DNA of 58,345 nt from the NCBI GenBank assembly GCA_964369385.1, contig CAYJEY010000012.1, positions 1 through 58,345 on the forward strand, read 5' to 3'. The position numbers and the translations under genes are program-made. The DNA comes from CALVGQ01 sp964369385 (GTDB lineage: Bacteria > Bacillota_I > Bacilli_A > Erysipelotrichales > Erysipelotrichaceae). Of the stretch, positions 17,415 through 25,085 are shown piece after piece. Under the pieces are notes generated by a model. It was not told the origin of the DNA. It searched no databases and saw only the letters and a list, made by a program, of their open reading frames with translations. Positions within the stretch are counted from its first letter, which is position 1, and each line of letters begins with the position of its first letter.

Positions 17415-18617
17415 ATGAAAAGAAATTATCCAAAAGTAATCATTAGTGAAGAAGGAGAAGCATGGCTCAAAAAAGGGCAAATGTGGATGTATCGCAATAA
17501 TGTACATGAATTAGATGAAAATTTAGAAAATGGTCAATTGGTAGACATTGAGAGTGTGAATCAAGAGTATTTGGGAACAGGTTTTCTTTCTCATAAAAGT
17601 CATATTCCTGTTCGTATTTTATCAAAAGATAAAAATGATTGTTTTGATGAGGCATTCTTTCAACAGCGTATTCAATTTGCCTATGATTATCGTAAAACTC
17701 TAGAGCGTCACAATTTGGATAATTGCCGTCTGATCTTTGGTGAAGCTGATGCAATGCCAGGACTTGTGGTAGATCGCTATAATGATATTTTAGTTGCCCA
17801 GATTAGTTCGTATGGTTTAGAGCAAATCAAAGACATGATTTATCAATTGTTGCTAAAAACACTTCAAAATGATGGACAAGATGTAAAATATATTTATGAG
17901 CGAAACGACGTGAAAATTCGTGAAAAAGAAGGCTTGTCATTATATAAAGGCTTTTGGAATCAGATGCAAGGACCAACTCAAACAATTATTAATGAAAATG
18001 GACTAAAGATTCATGTCGATGTGGAGAATGGTCAAAAAACAGGTTATTTCCTTGATCAAAAATCAAATCGCGTACTTTTACGAAATATGTCATATGGTAA
18101 GCGTGTGTTAGATTGTTTTAGTCATACGGGAGGATTTGCATTAAATGCAGCCTTTGGAGAAGCAACACATGTCGATGCAGTGGATGTATCACAAACAGCA
18201 CTTGATCAGGGATATCGCAATGCAGTTGAAAATAATATTCAAGAGCGGATGTCATTTATCAAAGCTGATGTGTTTGATTACCTGCAATCATGCCAACATG
18301 GACAATACGATATCATCGTGTTAGATCTGCCAGCATTTACTAAGTCACGTCGTACGGTGATGGCAGCCTATAATGGTTATAAAAACATCAATATGAATGC
18401 AATGAAATTATTAAGCAATGGTGGATATTTAATTACTTGCAGTTGTTCAAGATATATGGAAACAGCAATGTTTGAGCAAATGCTACGTGAGTCGGCAAAA
18501 GAGGCAAATGTAGTTTTAAAACAAGTTTCAATTACACAACAAAGTCATGACCATCCAATTTTGTGGACAATGGAAGAAACATCTTATCTCAAATACTATA
18601 TTTTTCAAATTGTGTAA
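17415..18617 (+). CDS. RlmI-family class I SAM-dependent rRNA methyltransferase
   Basis: A 400 aa protein with an N-terminal PUA-like RNA-binding domain (about 1-75), a linker domain and a C-terminal Rossmann methyltransferase (VLDCFSHTGGFALNAA as SAM motif I). This is the layout of RlmI and relatives, which form 5-methylcytosine in 23S rRNA. The catalytic-loop motif reads LDLPAFTKSR where most relatives have LDPPAF. A C-terminal CSCSR motif supplies the usual cysteine. The start follows AAGGAG. It is monocistronic behind its own promoter. Confidence 0.85.
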   Translation: MKRNYPKVIISEEGEAWLKKGQMWMYRNNVHELDENLENGQLVDIESVNQEYLGTGFLSHKSHIPVRILSKDKNDCFDEAFFQQRIQFAYDYRKTLERHNLDNCRLIFGEADAMPGLVVDRYNDILVAQISSYGLEQIKDMIYQLLLKTLQNDGQDVKYIYERNDVKIREKEGLSLYKGFWNQMQGPTQTIINENGLKIHVDVENGQKTGYFLDQKSNRVLLRNMSYGKRVLDCFSHTGGFALNAAFGEATHVDAVDVSQTALDQGYRNAVENNIQERMSFIKADVFDYLQSCQHGQYDIIVLDLPAFTKSRRTVMAAYNGYKNINMNAMKLLSNGGYLITCSCSRYMETAMFEQMLRESAKEANVVLKQVSITQQSHDHPILWTMEETSYLKYYIFQIV

Positions 18618-18668
18618 ATAATAAATGTAGGATTTGAGTTATAATATAGAGAAAAGGAGATTTTAATT

Positions 18669-19901
18669 ATGAATGAAAAACTGATTCAAAAATATGCTCA
18701 CTTAGCTGTAAAAACTGGTGCAAATGTCCAAGAGGGACAATTACTTGTGATCACAAGCCCAGTACATACGGCATATTTTGCCCGTGCATGTGCACAAGAG
18801 GCATATAAGTTAGGGGCAAAAGAAGTTATTGTGGAATATAGTGATGAATTGCTTTCACGTATTCATATGCTTAATGCAGATACTGATGTTTTATGTGATG
18901 TAGCTCAATGGCAAATTGATCGTCATAAGCATTCTATCGATAAGAAATGTGCTTATCTTCATATTGATTCAAGAATTCCTGATGTACTTGAAGGGTGCGA
19001 TCCACAAAAGTTACAAGCTGCAATGATAGCTCGTCAAAAAGCATTTAAACCATTTAGATATTATACAATGGCAAACCATGGTCAATGGAGTATTGTTGCT
19101 GTGCCAAATGAATCATGGGCAAAGAAAATGTTTCCTGAGTGCGATGTAGAAGTTGCAATGGAAAAATGTTGGGATGCAATTTTAAAAAGTGTTTACTTAG
19201 ATGAAGATAATGATCCTATACAAGCATGGATTGATCATAGTGCAACGATTCATCGTCATTGTAAGGCACTTAATGATTTTAATTTCAAATCCCTTCACTT
19301 TAAAAATGAGATTGGAACTGATTGTGTAGTTGAACTCGTACCAAACCATATTTGGGAGGGAGGAAGTGGAGAAACACGTAGCGGTGTTACTTTCAATGCG
19401 AATATGCCTACTGAAGAAGTATTCTCAATGCCACTTCGTACCGGAGTAAATGGGACAGTAGTAAGTACTAAACCACTTAACTATCAAGGTAAACTTGTTG
19501 ATGATTTTAAACTCACATTTAAGGATGGAAAAGTAGTTGAATATAGTGCGCTGCAAAACTATGATGCACTTAAAAACTTGATTGAATTAGATGAAGGTAG
19601 TTGCTACTTAGGGGAAGTTGCCTTAATTAGCCATGATTCACCAATCTCAAAAAGCAATATCTTATTCTATGATACATTGTTTGATGAAAATGCGTCATGC
19701 CACTTAGCATTAGGGGCAGCATATCCATCGAATTTAAAAGGTGGAACAGATATGAGTGAAGAGGAATTAAAAGAGGCTGGAGCTAATGTTTCGATGACAC
19801 ATATTGACTTCATGTTCGGAAGTGCTGATATGCAAATTATTGGGTTAACTCAAGAGGGAACTGAAGTTGTAGTGTTTAAAGATGGGAACTTTGTCATTTA
19901 A
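18669..19901 (+). CDS. M29 family aminopeptidase (AmpS/PepS type)
   Basis: A 410 aa cytoplasmic metallo-aminopeptidase that removes N-terminal amino acids from peptides. The family blocks are an N-terminal region with GANVQEGQLLVI, GEVALISHDSPIS (metal-binding Glu) and the late MTHIDFMFGS motif containing metal-ligand His and Asp. Length matches the family (about 410). AAAGGAG precedes the ATG and a TATAAT lies at 18640-18645. Its stop codon TAA overlaps an ATG (TAATG at 19899-19903) that would start the downstream lipoprotein in an intact allele. Confidence 0.92.
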   Translation: MNEKLIQKYAHLAVKTGANVQEGQLLVITSPVHTAYFARACAQEAYKLGAKEVIVEYSDELLSRIHMLNADTDVLCDVAQWQIDRHKHSIDKKCAYLHIDSRIPDVLEGCDPQKLQAAMIARQKAFKPFRYYTMANHGQWSIVAVPNESWAKKMFPECDVEVAMEKCWDAILKSVYLDEDNDPIQAWIDHSATIHRHCKALNDFNFKSLHFKNEIGTDCVVELVPNHIWEGGSGETRSGVTFNANMPTEEVFSMPLRTGVNGTVVSTKPLNYQGKLVDDFKLTFKDGKVVEYSALQNYDALKNLIELDEGSCYLGEVALISHDSPISKSNILFYDTLFDENASCHLALGAAYPSNLKGGTDMSEEELKEAGANVSMTHIDFMFGSADMQIIGLTQEGTEVVVFKDGNFVI

Positions 19902-20487
19902 TGAAAAAATATTGCTGTTACTCTTTGCAGTAAGTTTAACTGGATGCTCAAGTCCAAGTAATAAAACTACACTGCAAGAAGCAGGTCAAGTGTTGATTGA
20001 TGAAGCGGTTATTCGAGGAAATACACCAGAGTTTGTAGAAGTTTATTCTACCAATTTAGACCCTGAGATGCTTGAAGTTTTTGAAGATATCGGAGAACTT
20101 GAAGAAATCGTTGAAATTACTGGAATCGAAGACTACAGCTTATCTTTGATGATGGGAGAGACTCTTGGAGATAATGAGGTCATTGTTGAATATTTTGATC
20201 GTAACATTGCCGGAGTTATCGCAAATCAAATGAATGCTGTTATGGGGAGTGAGGGAATTGTTGTATCTAGCATGTTAAGCAATTCAATGCCTATACCCTA
20301 CCAAGGACTTGAAAAACAAGTAACCTATTACTATATGTACGAAAATGTTGCATTTAGTGTAAACTTTTATCCTTTTGAAGGAAATGTAGTAGATATCTCG
20401 CTTGTACCAGTGTTTTCGCCAAAAGAAAGTATTGAAGCTTTCTTCGACATACTTGAAGCCAGTGGAGCAGAAATTACTATAAAATAA
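19882..20487 (+). CDS. Lipoprotein of unknown function, start region apparently frameshifted
   Basis: The open frame gives a 201 aa protein with a lipoprotein signal (LLLLFAVSLTGCSS, lipid-modified Cys at residue 22) followed by an acidic extracytoplasmic domain of unknown fold. Its in-frame ATG (19882) has no ribosome binding site and lies inside the aminopeptidase gene. A better ATG at 19901 overlaps the aminopeptidase stop but is followed by only six A; a seventh would give the canonical signal MKKILLLLFAVSLTGC in frame. As read, that ATG leads to a stop after ten codons. Either the gene carries a one-base deletion, the run is misread, or slippage restores the frame. A terminator follows. 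Confidence 0.65.
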   Translation: MGTLSFNEKILLLLFAVSLTGCSSPSNKTTLQEAGQVLIDEAVIRGNTPEFVEVYSTNLDPEMLEVFEDIGELEEIVEITGIEDYSLSLMMGETLGDNEVIVEYFDRNIAGVIANQMNAVMGSEGIVVSSMLSNSMPIPYQGLEKQVTYYYMYENVAFSVNFYPFEGNVVDISLVPVFSPKESIEAFFDILEASGAEITIK

Positions 20488-20499
20488 GATTATTATTCA

Positions 20500-20530
20500 A
20501 AAACTTCCAGAATTTTTTTGGAAGTTTTTT
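20500..20530 (+). terminator. Terminator after lipoprotein gene
   Basis: The 10-bp stem AAAACTTCCA/TGGAAGTTTT (20500-20509 with 20519-20528) is followed by T residues. Confidence 0.85.
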
Positions 20531-20567
20531 GTATAGAATTGTTTTAGTATAAAAAAACACTGCTTTT

Positions 20568-20576
20568 TGATACAAT
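20568..20576 (+). promoter_or_regulatory. Extended -10 promoter of DUF2779 gene
   Basis: TGATACAAT is an extended -10 element (TGn plus TACAAT). No good -35 is visible. It lies 16 nt before the start codon. Confidence 0.5.
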
Positions 20577-20592
20577 AGTAACAGGTGATGGT

Positions 20593-22062
20593 ATGTATCG
20601 TATATCCGATGTAAAAAAAATTACTCGTTGCGAAAAACTATTTTGGAATTCAATTCATCAAAGACAAGATAATTTTGTTCCTTATATTCGATTAGATGAA
20701 ACAGTGAGTGAGTTAGTAAAAGAAAAATTGAAGATAGAAAGTTGTTTCATGGGTCAAAAAAATGATCCTCATGAATTGGCAATGAAAGCTACTGAATCTT
20801 CAACATGGTTAATGAAAGCACGATTTGAGTACAATGGCTTGCGAATACGTGTTCCTTTTATGCGTAAGAATGAAGGAAAGTGGGACTTGTATTTTATTGT
20901 CCTCACCTTGCTTCCCAAAGATGAAGATCTTCATTATTATAGTTCTCATATATGGACGTTGGAACAATTGGGACTAGATGTCGGTGAGATTTATATTATT
21001 CATTTGAATAAAGGGTATATGCGCCAAAATGAGTTAGATGTAGATGAGTTGTTTATGGTAAGTGACTGTTTCTATAATCCAAAGGGAAATCCTTCCCACA
21101 ATATAAGTGAGCGAGTGAAAAGAAGAATAAGTGATCTTCGACCTGTACTTAAGCGGATGAGTGAAGTTGAAAAGCTTGAATCCTTTCCTACGATCAAAGG
21201 AAAAAACTGTGTTCGACGCACAAAGTGTTCTTACTATGCAACTTGCTTTCCAAATGAAGAATTACTTGAAGACGATTCAATTATGACACTAGTTTCTTCT
21301 CAGCATAAAAATACAATGTTTCAGAGTGGTATTAAGTCACTAGTTGATGCCGATTTGGAACTAATTGAAGGAACTCGTCAACAATATGCACAAATAATGG
21401 CAGCACATAATGGTGGTGTGTTTGTCGATAAAATGAGTTTAGAGGCTTGGTTAGATACTAAATTAGTGTATCCATTATCTTTTTTAGATTTTGAATGGGA
21501 AACTTATGCTATTCCACCATATCAAAATATGAGTCCTTTCGATGTGCTAGTATTTCAATATTCATTACATCAACTAGATAAGAAAGGAAAGTTATCTCAT
21601 CAAGAGTTTATTGGTACGCAAGATTGTAGAATAGAATTTATTGAGAACTTGCTGAAGCATGTACCTCATACTGGGAGCATTATTGCATATAATGGGGAAG
21701 GCGCTGAAAAACTTCGGCTATTAGAACTTGCGAAACAGTTTCCACGCTATCGACGTCGTTTAACTCGACTTGCCAATCGTATTGTTGATTTATCATATCC
21801 ATTTATGAATGGATTAGTATATGATACAAAAATGCGCGGTTTATTTTCACTAAAGGTGCTCATGAATGTTGTGTCGCCAGATAGTAATTATAGTGAGTTA
21901 GCTATCAACCATGGAATGGATGCTGTAATGAAATGGCGCATGATGGATAGATCTCACGTGATAGACAGTGAGTTAGAGGATGAATTAAAAGCCTACTGTG
22001 GTATGGATACTTATGCTATGGTTCTTGTATTGAAGTGGTTAGAAGATCTTGTGAGGAGATAA
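20593..22062 (+). CDS. DUF2779 protein: Fe-S Cas4-like N-domain plus DnaQ-like exonuclease domain
   Basis: A 489 aa protein. The N-terminal half resembles Cas4/AddB-type nucleases in keeping C13 and a cluster C206-x5-C212-x5-C218 fit for an Fe-S centre. However, the PD-(D/E)xK active-site motifs are not recognisable (RVPFMRK and DLYFIVLTLLPK stand where xxD and ExK are expected). The C-terminal half is DUF2779, a DEDD-like exonuclease fold with FLDFEWE, IAYNGEGAEK and YCGMDTYAM carrying the acidic residues. It is probably a nucleic-acid processing enzyme; its role is unknown and no CRISPR genes are near. It precedes the M19 dipeptidase by 3 nt. Confidence 0.8.
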   Translation: MYRISDVKKITRCEKLFWNSIHQRQDNFVPYIRLDETVSELVKEKLKIESCFMGQKNDPHELAMKATESSTWLMKARFEYNGLRIRVPFMRKNEGKWDLYFIVLTLLPKDEDLHYYSSHIWTLEQLGLDVGEIYIIHLNKGYMRQNELDVDELFMVSDCFYNPKGNPSHNISERVKRRISDLRPVLKRMSEVEKLESFPTIKGKNCVRRTKCSYYATCFPNEELLEDDSIMTLVSSQHKNTMFQSGIKSLVDADLELIEGTRQQYAQIMAAHNGGVFVDKMSLEAWLDTKLVYPLSFLDFEWETYAIPPYQNMSPFDVLVFQYSLHQLDKKGKLSHQEFIGTQDCRIEFIENLLKHVPHTGSIIAYNGEGAEKLRLLELAKQFPRYRRRLTRLANRIVDLSYPFMNGLVYDTKMRGLFSLKVLMNVVSPDSNYSELAINHGMDAVMKWRMMDRSHVIDSELEDELKAYCGMDTYAMVLVLKWLEDLVRR

Positions 22063-22065
22063 AAA

Positions 22066-22995
22066 ATGAAAATATTTGATTTACATGCAGATATTGGAAC
22101 ACATTTATATCAAGAGATGAAAAAAGGCAATACAGATGTGTTAACATATCAACATTTAGAAAAACTAAAAAAAGGAAATGTCATGTACACAAGTATTGCC
22201 TGTTATTTTTTAGAAGGGCAAACATGGGAAGAAATGCAAGAAACTATTCTCAATGCTAAAAAAGAAATTGAACAGTCTGATGTTATCTGGATAAAAGAGT
22301 CTAAAGATATTATTGATTCAAATCAAGTAAGTGTAATTCTATGTGTAGAGGGAATGTTTCCGATTAATCAAGATGTAGAGTATCGAATTTCATGGCTTTA
22401 TGAGCAAGGCGTTCGCATTGCATCACTTTGTTGGAATGAAGAAAATGCACTTGCCTCTGGCAAAGGTGGTAATTGCTTACAGGGGCTTACTGATTTAGGT
22501 ATTCAGGCAATAAAAAAAATGAATGATTTGAATATGATTATTGATGTTTCTCATGCGAATGAAAAGACGTTTTGGGATATTATAAGTTTATCGAAGAAAC
22601 CAATCATTGCAACTCATTCGAATGCTCGTGTAATTTGTAATGTTGAACGTAATTTAAGCACACAACAAATCAAAGCAATTGCACAAAAAGGTGGAGTGAT
22701 TGGCTTAAACGCTGCCAAGAATTTTGTTGATATGCAAGAGGAACATAAAGATGTAAAACACCTTGTACATCATGCCCAAGAGCTTGTTAAAATCGGCGGA
22801 ATTGAATGCACGGCTTGTGGATTTGATTTCATGGACATGCTAGGAGAAAACTTGCGTGATGCGATGGCTAAAGGACTGAGTGATGCTTCAATGAGCCAAA
22901 ATTTTGTGAGTGAACTAAAACAATGCTTTAATGAGCAAGAAGTTCAAAATATTACTCATGGCAATGCAATGAAGTTTCTAAAAAATAATTTATAA
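22066..22995 (+). CDS. M19 family membrane dipeptidase-like peptidase
   Basis: A 309 aa zinc dipeptidase of the renal-dipeptidase family. Metal-site residues are visible: HAD near the N-terminus (DLHADIG), the bridging Glu in CVEGMF, His in DVSHAN and His in THSNAR, and a late Asp in GFDFMD. It has no signal peptide, so it is probably cytoplasmic. GAGGAG precedes the ATG. It shares a transcript with the DUF2779 gene. Its natural terminator has been split by an IS remnant that begins 13 nt downstream. Confidence 0.9.
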   Translation: MKIFDLHADIGTHLYQEMKKGNTDVLTYQHLEKLKKGNVMYTSIACYFLEGQTWEEMQETILNAKKEIEQSDVIWIKESKDIIDSNQVSVILCVEGMFPINQDVEYRISWLYEQGVRIASLCWNEENALASGKGGNCLQGLTDLGIQAIKKMNDLNMIIDVSHANEKTFWDIISLSKKPIIATHSNARVICNVERNLSTQQIKAIAQKGGVIGLNAAKNFVDMQEEHKDVKHLVHHAQELVKIGGIECTACGFDFMDMLGENLRDAMAKGLSDASMSQNFVSELKQCFNEQEVQNITHGNAMKFLKNNL

Positions 22996-23007
22996 AAAAA
23001 CTCCATT

Positions 23008-23474
23008 TGAAACGAACCCCGAAAGTTGGACACCCAATTTATAGGAGGTTTGTTTTTTGCATCTACAGCAATAAAGTATGGCTTATCTTCTGCTGGTATG
23101 TTAACTAATTGGATTAAGAAGTATAAAAATATTGATGGTCTAATCTTGCTTTCTGATTAAGGATGGCAATATCAAATGAAACCATACAAGTAAATATTAG
23201 AATCAAAAAATATAATTCAATCAATGTTTAGAAAAGGAAATTGTTTAGATAATTCACCAACAGATAATTTCTTTGGAAGATTAAAGGATGAAATGTTTCA
23301 TGGAAAAGAAAGTACTTTTAAGACACTTAATGAATTAAAGGTAGCAATAGTAGAATATATTGATTATTATAATAATCAAAGGATTATAACAAAGTTAAAA
23401 GGAATGACTCCTATACAGTATAGAAATCATTCCTTAGCGTGTTAATTCAATGTCCAATAAAGTGGGTTCACTTC
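23008..23474 (+). mobile_element. Decayed IS3-family (IS150-type) insertion sequence, internally deleted
   Basis: A 467-bp remnant with imperfect terminal inverted repeats: the left end has GAACCCCGAAAGTTGGACA, and the right end read on the other strand gives GAACCCACTTTATTGGACA. ATT flanks both ends and may be the 3-bp target duplication. Inside are an orfA-like fragment and the end of an orfB transposase. A full IS150-type element is about 1.4-1.5 kb, so roughly 1 kb is missing. It cannot encode an active transposase. Confidence 0.85.
23059..23445 (+). pseudogene. IS3-family transposase remnant (orfA fragment joined to orfB C-terminus)
   Basis: One frame reads an orfA-type piece (IKYGLSSAGMLTNWIKKYKN) that runs directly into an orfB-type piece (LSD*GWQYQ), suggesting an internal deletion junction near 23145. 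Two in-frame stops (23158-23160, replacing the usual Gln of SDQGWQYQ, and 23191-23193) break the orfB part. The last 73 residues from the ATG at 23224 remain open (RKGNCLDNSPTDNFFGRLKDE) and keep the family end NNQRI..KLKGMTPIQYR. The catalytic Glu usually found before FF reads Asp. Not functional. Confidence 0.85.
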
Positions 23475-23485
23475 ATTAGGAGTTT

Positions 23486-24094
23486 TTAATTTGCATCTTC
23501 GACTTTTTCTTCAGTTGAAGATGTATTAGTTGTTGGAGCATCATTTGTTTGTGTTTTATCAGCAATTGAACTTGCCACTTTATTGATAGCAGATTTAGTA
23601 AAAGAAGTTGCATTACCAAAGTCATTTTGAAGACCACTAGCTGTAAGCTCTTTTTTATCAACAAGTACTACTTTTGCAAAATAAGCAGCAATAATTACTG
23701 AAGCCCAAATTGCAATATTGATTGTCCAAATATTAGCAGTAGGGTTACCACTTGTCAGGTAATTATAAGAATTCATAATTGACATAAAATCTCCTGTAAC
23801 TACAGCATGAAAGATTCTCATAGGTGTGTAGTTAATTCCAAAGAATACAACAGTGATAAGTGCACTACTTAGTACAACAATGTTGATTAGTCCTTTATCT
23901 TCTTTTTTTACCATACGAAGTATTGCAGCTGCTGCAACAACAACCCCAACAAGGATTGATAAGTTATAAATCATAAATACTAAACTATAAAGCTCAATAG
24001 TGATTAATAACCAAACTAAGAAATTGCATGCCCCAAGTGCAATTGCACCTAGTACAGTGTTCTTAGGTGTAACTAATTCTAGAATTTTTTCCAT
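23486..24094 (-). CDS. Membrane protein of unknown function
   Basis: A 202 aa protein with about four membrane helices (roughly residues 13-33, 36-58, 71-90 and 120-140) and a C-terminal soluble tail rich in Ser, Thr, Asn and Asp, with no motif I recognise. I prefer the ATG at 24094, 8 nt after AAGGAG; the ATG at 24100 is only 2 nt from it. A promoter TTGCGG, 17-nt spacer, TAAAAT precedes it on the minus strand, so it can be transcribed separately from folT. No function assigned. Confidence 0.65.
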   Translation of the reverse strand: MEKILELVTPKNTVLGAIALGACNFLVWLLITIELYSLVFMIYNLSILVGVVVAAAAILRMVKKEDKGLINIVVLSSALITVVFFGINYTPMRIFHAVVTGDFMSIMNSYNYLTSGNPTANIWTINIAIWASVIIAAYFAKVVLVDKKELTASGLQNDFGNATSFTKSAINKVASSIADKTQTNDAPTTNTSSTEEKVEDAN

Positions 24095-24126
24095 TTTCAT
24101 ATCTCCTTATAAATGTAACAGTATTT

Positions 24127-24155
24127 ATTTTAGCAAACGAGGTTAAAAACCGCAA
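24127..24155 (-). promoter_or_regulatory. Promoter of the 23486-24094 membrane protein gene
   Basis: On the minus strand TTGCGG (24155-24150), 17-nt spacer and TAAAAT (24132-24127) sit between folT and the downstream gene. Confidence 0.6.
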
Positions 24156-24185
24156 ATTATTTAATCAATTTTTAAATTGTAAACG

Positions 24186-24761
24186 CTATCTTATAGAAAT
24201 TTTGCTGGAATTGACTAATTTTAAGCGATATAACATCGGTAGGATAGCTTTAAACACAAGATATAAAACGATAATTTCTAAGGGAAGTAAAATCAGATTT
24301 TTAGTAAGACTTGCACTTACATAATAGATAAAACCATTAGAAAACAACATTGTAGTCCAAACAGACCCTAAGATTGCATTTATAAAAATATTTACAATTG
24401 ATTTCGCAAGAATAATTTTCATAAGTGTAATCCGTGTTTTGTAAAAAAATAATGCATAGATTAGTCCGGTTAACATTGTGCTTAATGTGTAACCAAAAAA
24501 GAATGCTCCTGAAGGGTGAATTAACATGCCTAACATGTCGACACTAAACCCACAGGCTAAGGCTAGCAGTGGACCACCAACTAAGGCGTAGGTAGCACTA
24601 ATAAAAAATGTGACATAGATTCTTAGATTCTCAAACACCTGAATATAGAATGTAGAGATAGCAATGTGTAGTGCAATCAACATCGAACACAAAATGAGTA
24701 CTTTTGTATTCCTGAAGTTTTTGTAGGCTTCTGCCCAATAAGTTTTAGAGAGTAAGTGCAT
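24186..24761 (-). CDS. folT: FolT: folate-specific S component of ECF transporter
   Basis: A 191 aa integral membrane protein with about six helices that captures folate for an energy-coupling-factor transporter; the shared EcfA/A'/T module is not in this window. Blocks typical of folate S components are FISATYALVGGPLLALACGFSVDMLGMLIHPSG and the helix with TGLIYALFFY. The start at 24761 follows AAAGGAGG. A 27-codon longer reading would extend into the upstream RNA leader and is rejected. A THF riboswitch in the leader independently supports the substrate assignment. Confidence 0.9.
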   Translation of the reverse strand: MHLLSKTYWAEAYKNFRNTKVLILCSMLIALHIAISTFYIQVFENLRIYVTFFISATYALVGGPLLALACGFSVDMLGMLIHPSGAFFFGYTLSTMLTGLIYALFFYKTRITLMKIILAKSIVNIFINAILGSVWTTMLFSNGFIYYVSASLTKNLILLPLEIIVLYLVFKAILPMLYRLKLVNSSKISIR

Positions 24762-24764
24762 AAA

Positions 24765-24798
24765 AAATCCTCCTTTCCACAATGCAAAAAGAGGATTT
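24765..24798 (-). promoter_or_regulatory. SD-sequestering hairpin of folT leader (riboswitch expression platform)
   Basis: On the minus strand AAATCCTC (24798-24791) pairs with GAGGATTT (24772-24765), burying the GGAGG of folT. The T-run after the stem could also make it a terminator. It is the likely output of the riboswitch upstream. Confidence 0.65.
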
Positions 24799-24808
24799 AC
24801 CTTTTTTG

Positions 24809-24907
24809 ACAGTGGGATGCAAGTATAAAACCGCAAAGTCATTTGACTTTTTCGTCTAAGATAAAATTCCCACCTATCTCAGCACTTTACGCTTTATACT
24901 ACTCTGT
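24809..24907 (-). ncRNA. Tetrahydrofolate (THF) riboswitch
   Basis: The minus-strand leader of folT has the THF aptamer features: GAGTAG after a short P1, P2 (GTATAAAGC with GCGGTTTTATAC), P3 (CTGAGATA with TATCTTAG), a P4 hairpin (AAAGTC/GACTTT) and the closing TTGCATCC segment. The P3 loop sequence GTGGGA is exactly complementary to TCCCAC in the 3' joining strand, reproducing the expected pseudoknot. Gene context (folT) fits. Assigned by pattern without a covariance-model search. Confidence 0.87.
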
Positions 24908-24914
24908 ATCTCTA

Positions 24915-24942
24915 ATCATAAAGTAGTAAAAAAAAATGTCAA
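24915..24942 (-). promoter_or_regulatory. folT promoter
   Basis: On the minus strand TTGACA (24942-24937), 16-nt spacer and TATGAT (24920-24915) place the transcript start just at the 5' end of the riboswitch. Confidence 0.8.
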
Positions 24943-25035
24943 GTATTTCGTTTAAAAAGCTGAGACTATAATTATTAAAGACAACTAATACTATTATAAA
25001 ATCAAATCATAAAGTAAGCTATATACTACACTCCC

Positions 25036-25064
25036 TTGACATTGATGATTTGCTATGGTAATCT
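25036..25064 (+). promoter_or_regulatory. MATE gene promoter
   Basis: TTGACA (25036-25041), 17-nt spacer and TAATCT (25059-25064) drive a leader of about 125 nt before the MATE start codon. Confidence 0.7.
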
Positions 25065-25085
25065 ACCTAAGTTATATCGGAGGGT

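Larger units (their letters stand above)
22995..23487. terminator. Bidirectional terminator split by IS remnant
   Basis: The left arm AAAAAACTCC (22995-23004) and right arm GGAGTTTTT (23479-23487) are complementary and flank the IS remnant. Removing the element with one ATT copy restores CTCC-ATTA-GGAG, a compact tetraloop hairpin between two converging genes. This is a reconstruction, not a functional proof. Confidence 0.7.

Noticed and set aside
20593..22062. CRISPR-Cas locus suggested by the Cas4-like domain
   Set aside because: No repeats and no other cas genes were seen nearby; DUF2779 proteins commonly occur alone.
23476..23664. 62-codon minus-strand frame rich in Leu, Gln and Lys
   Set aside because: It is an out-of-frame shadow of the low-complexity C-terminal tail of the membrane protein on the same strand.
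24762..24842. N-terminal extension of FolT
   Set aside because: It would translate the 3' part of the THF riboswitch and the SD-sequestering hairpin.
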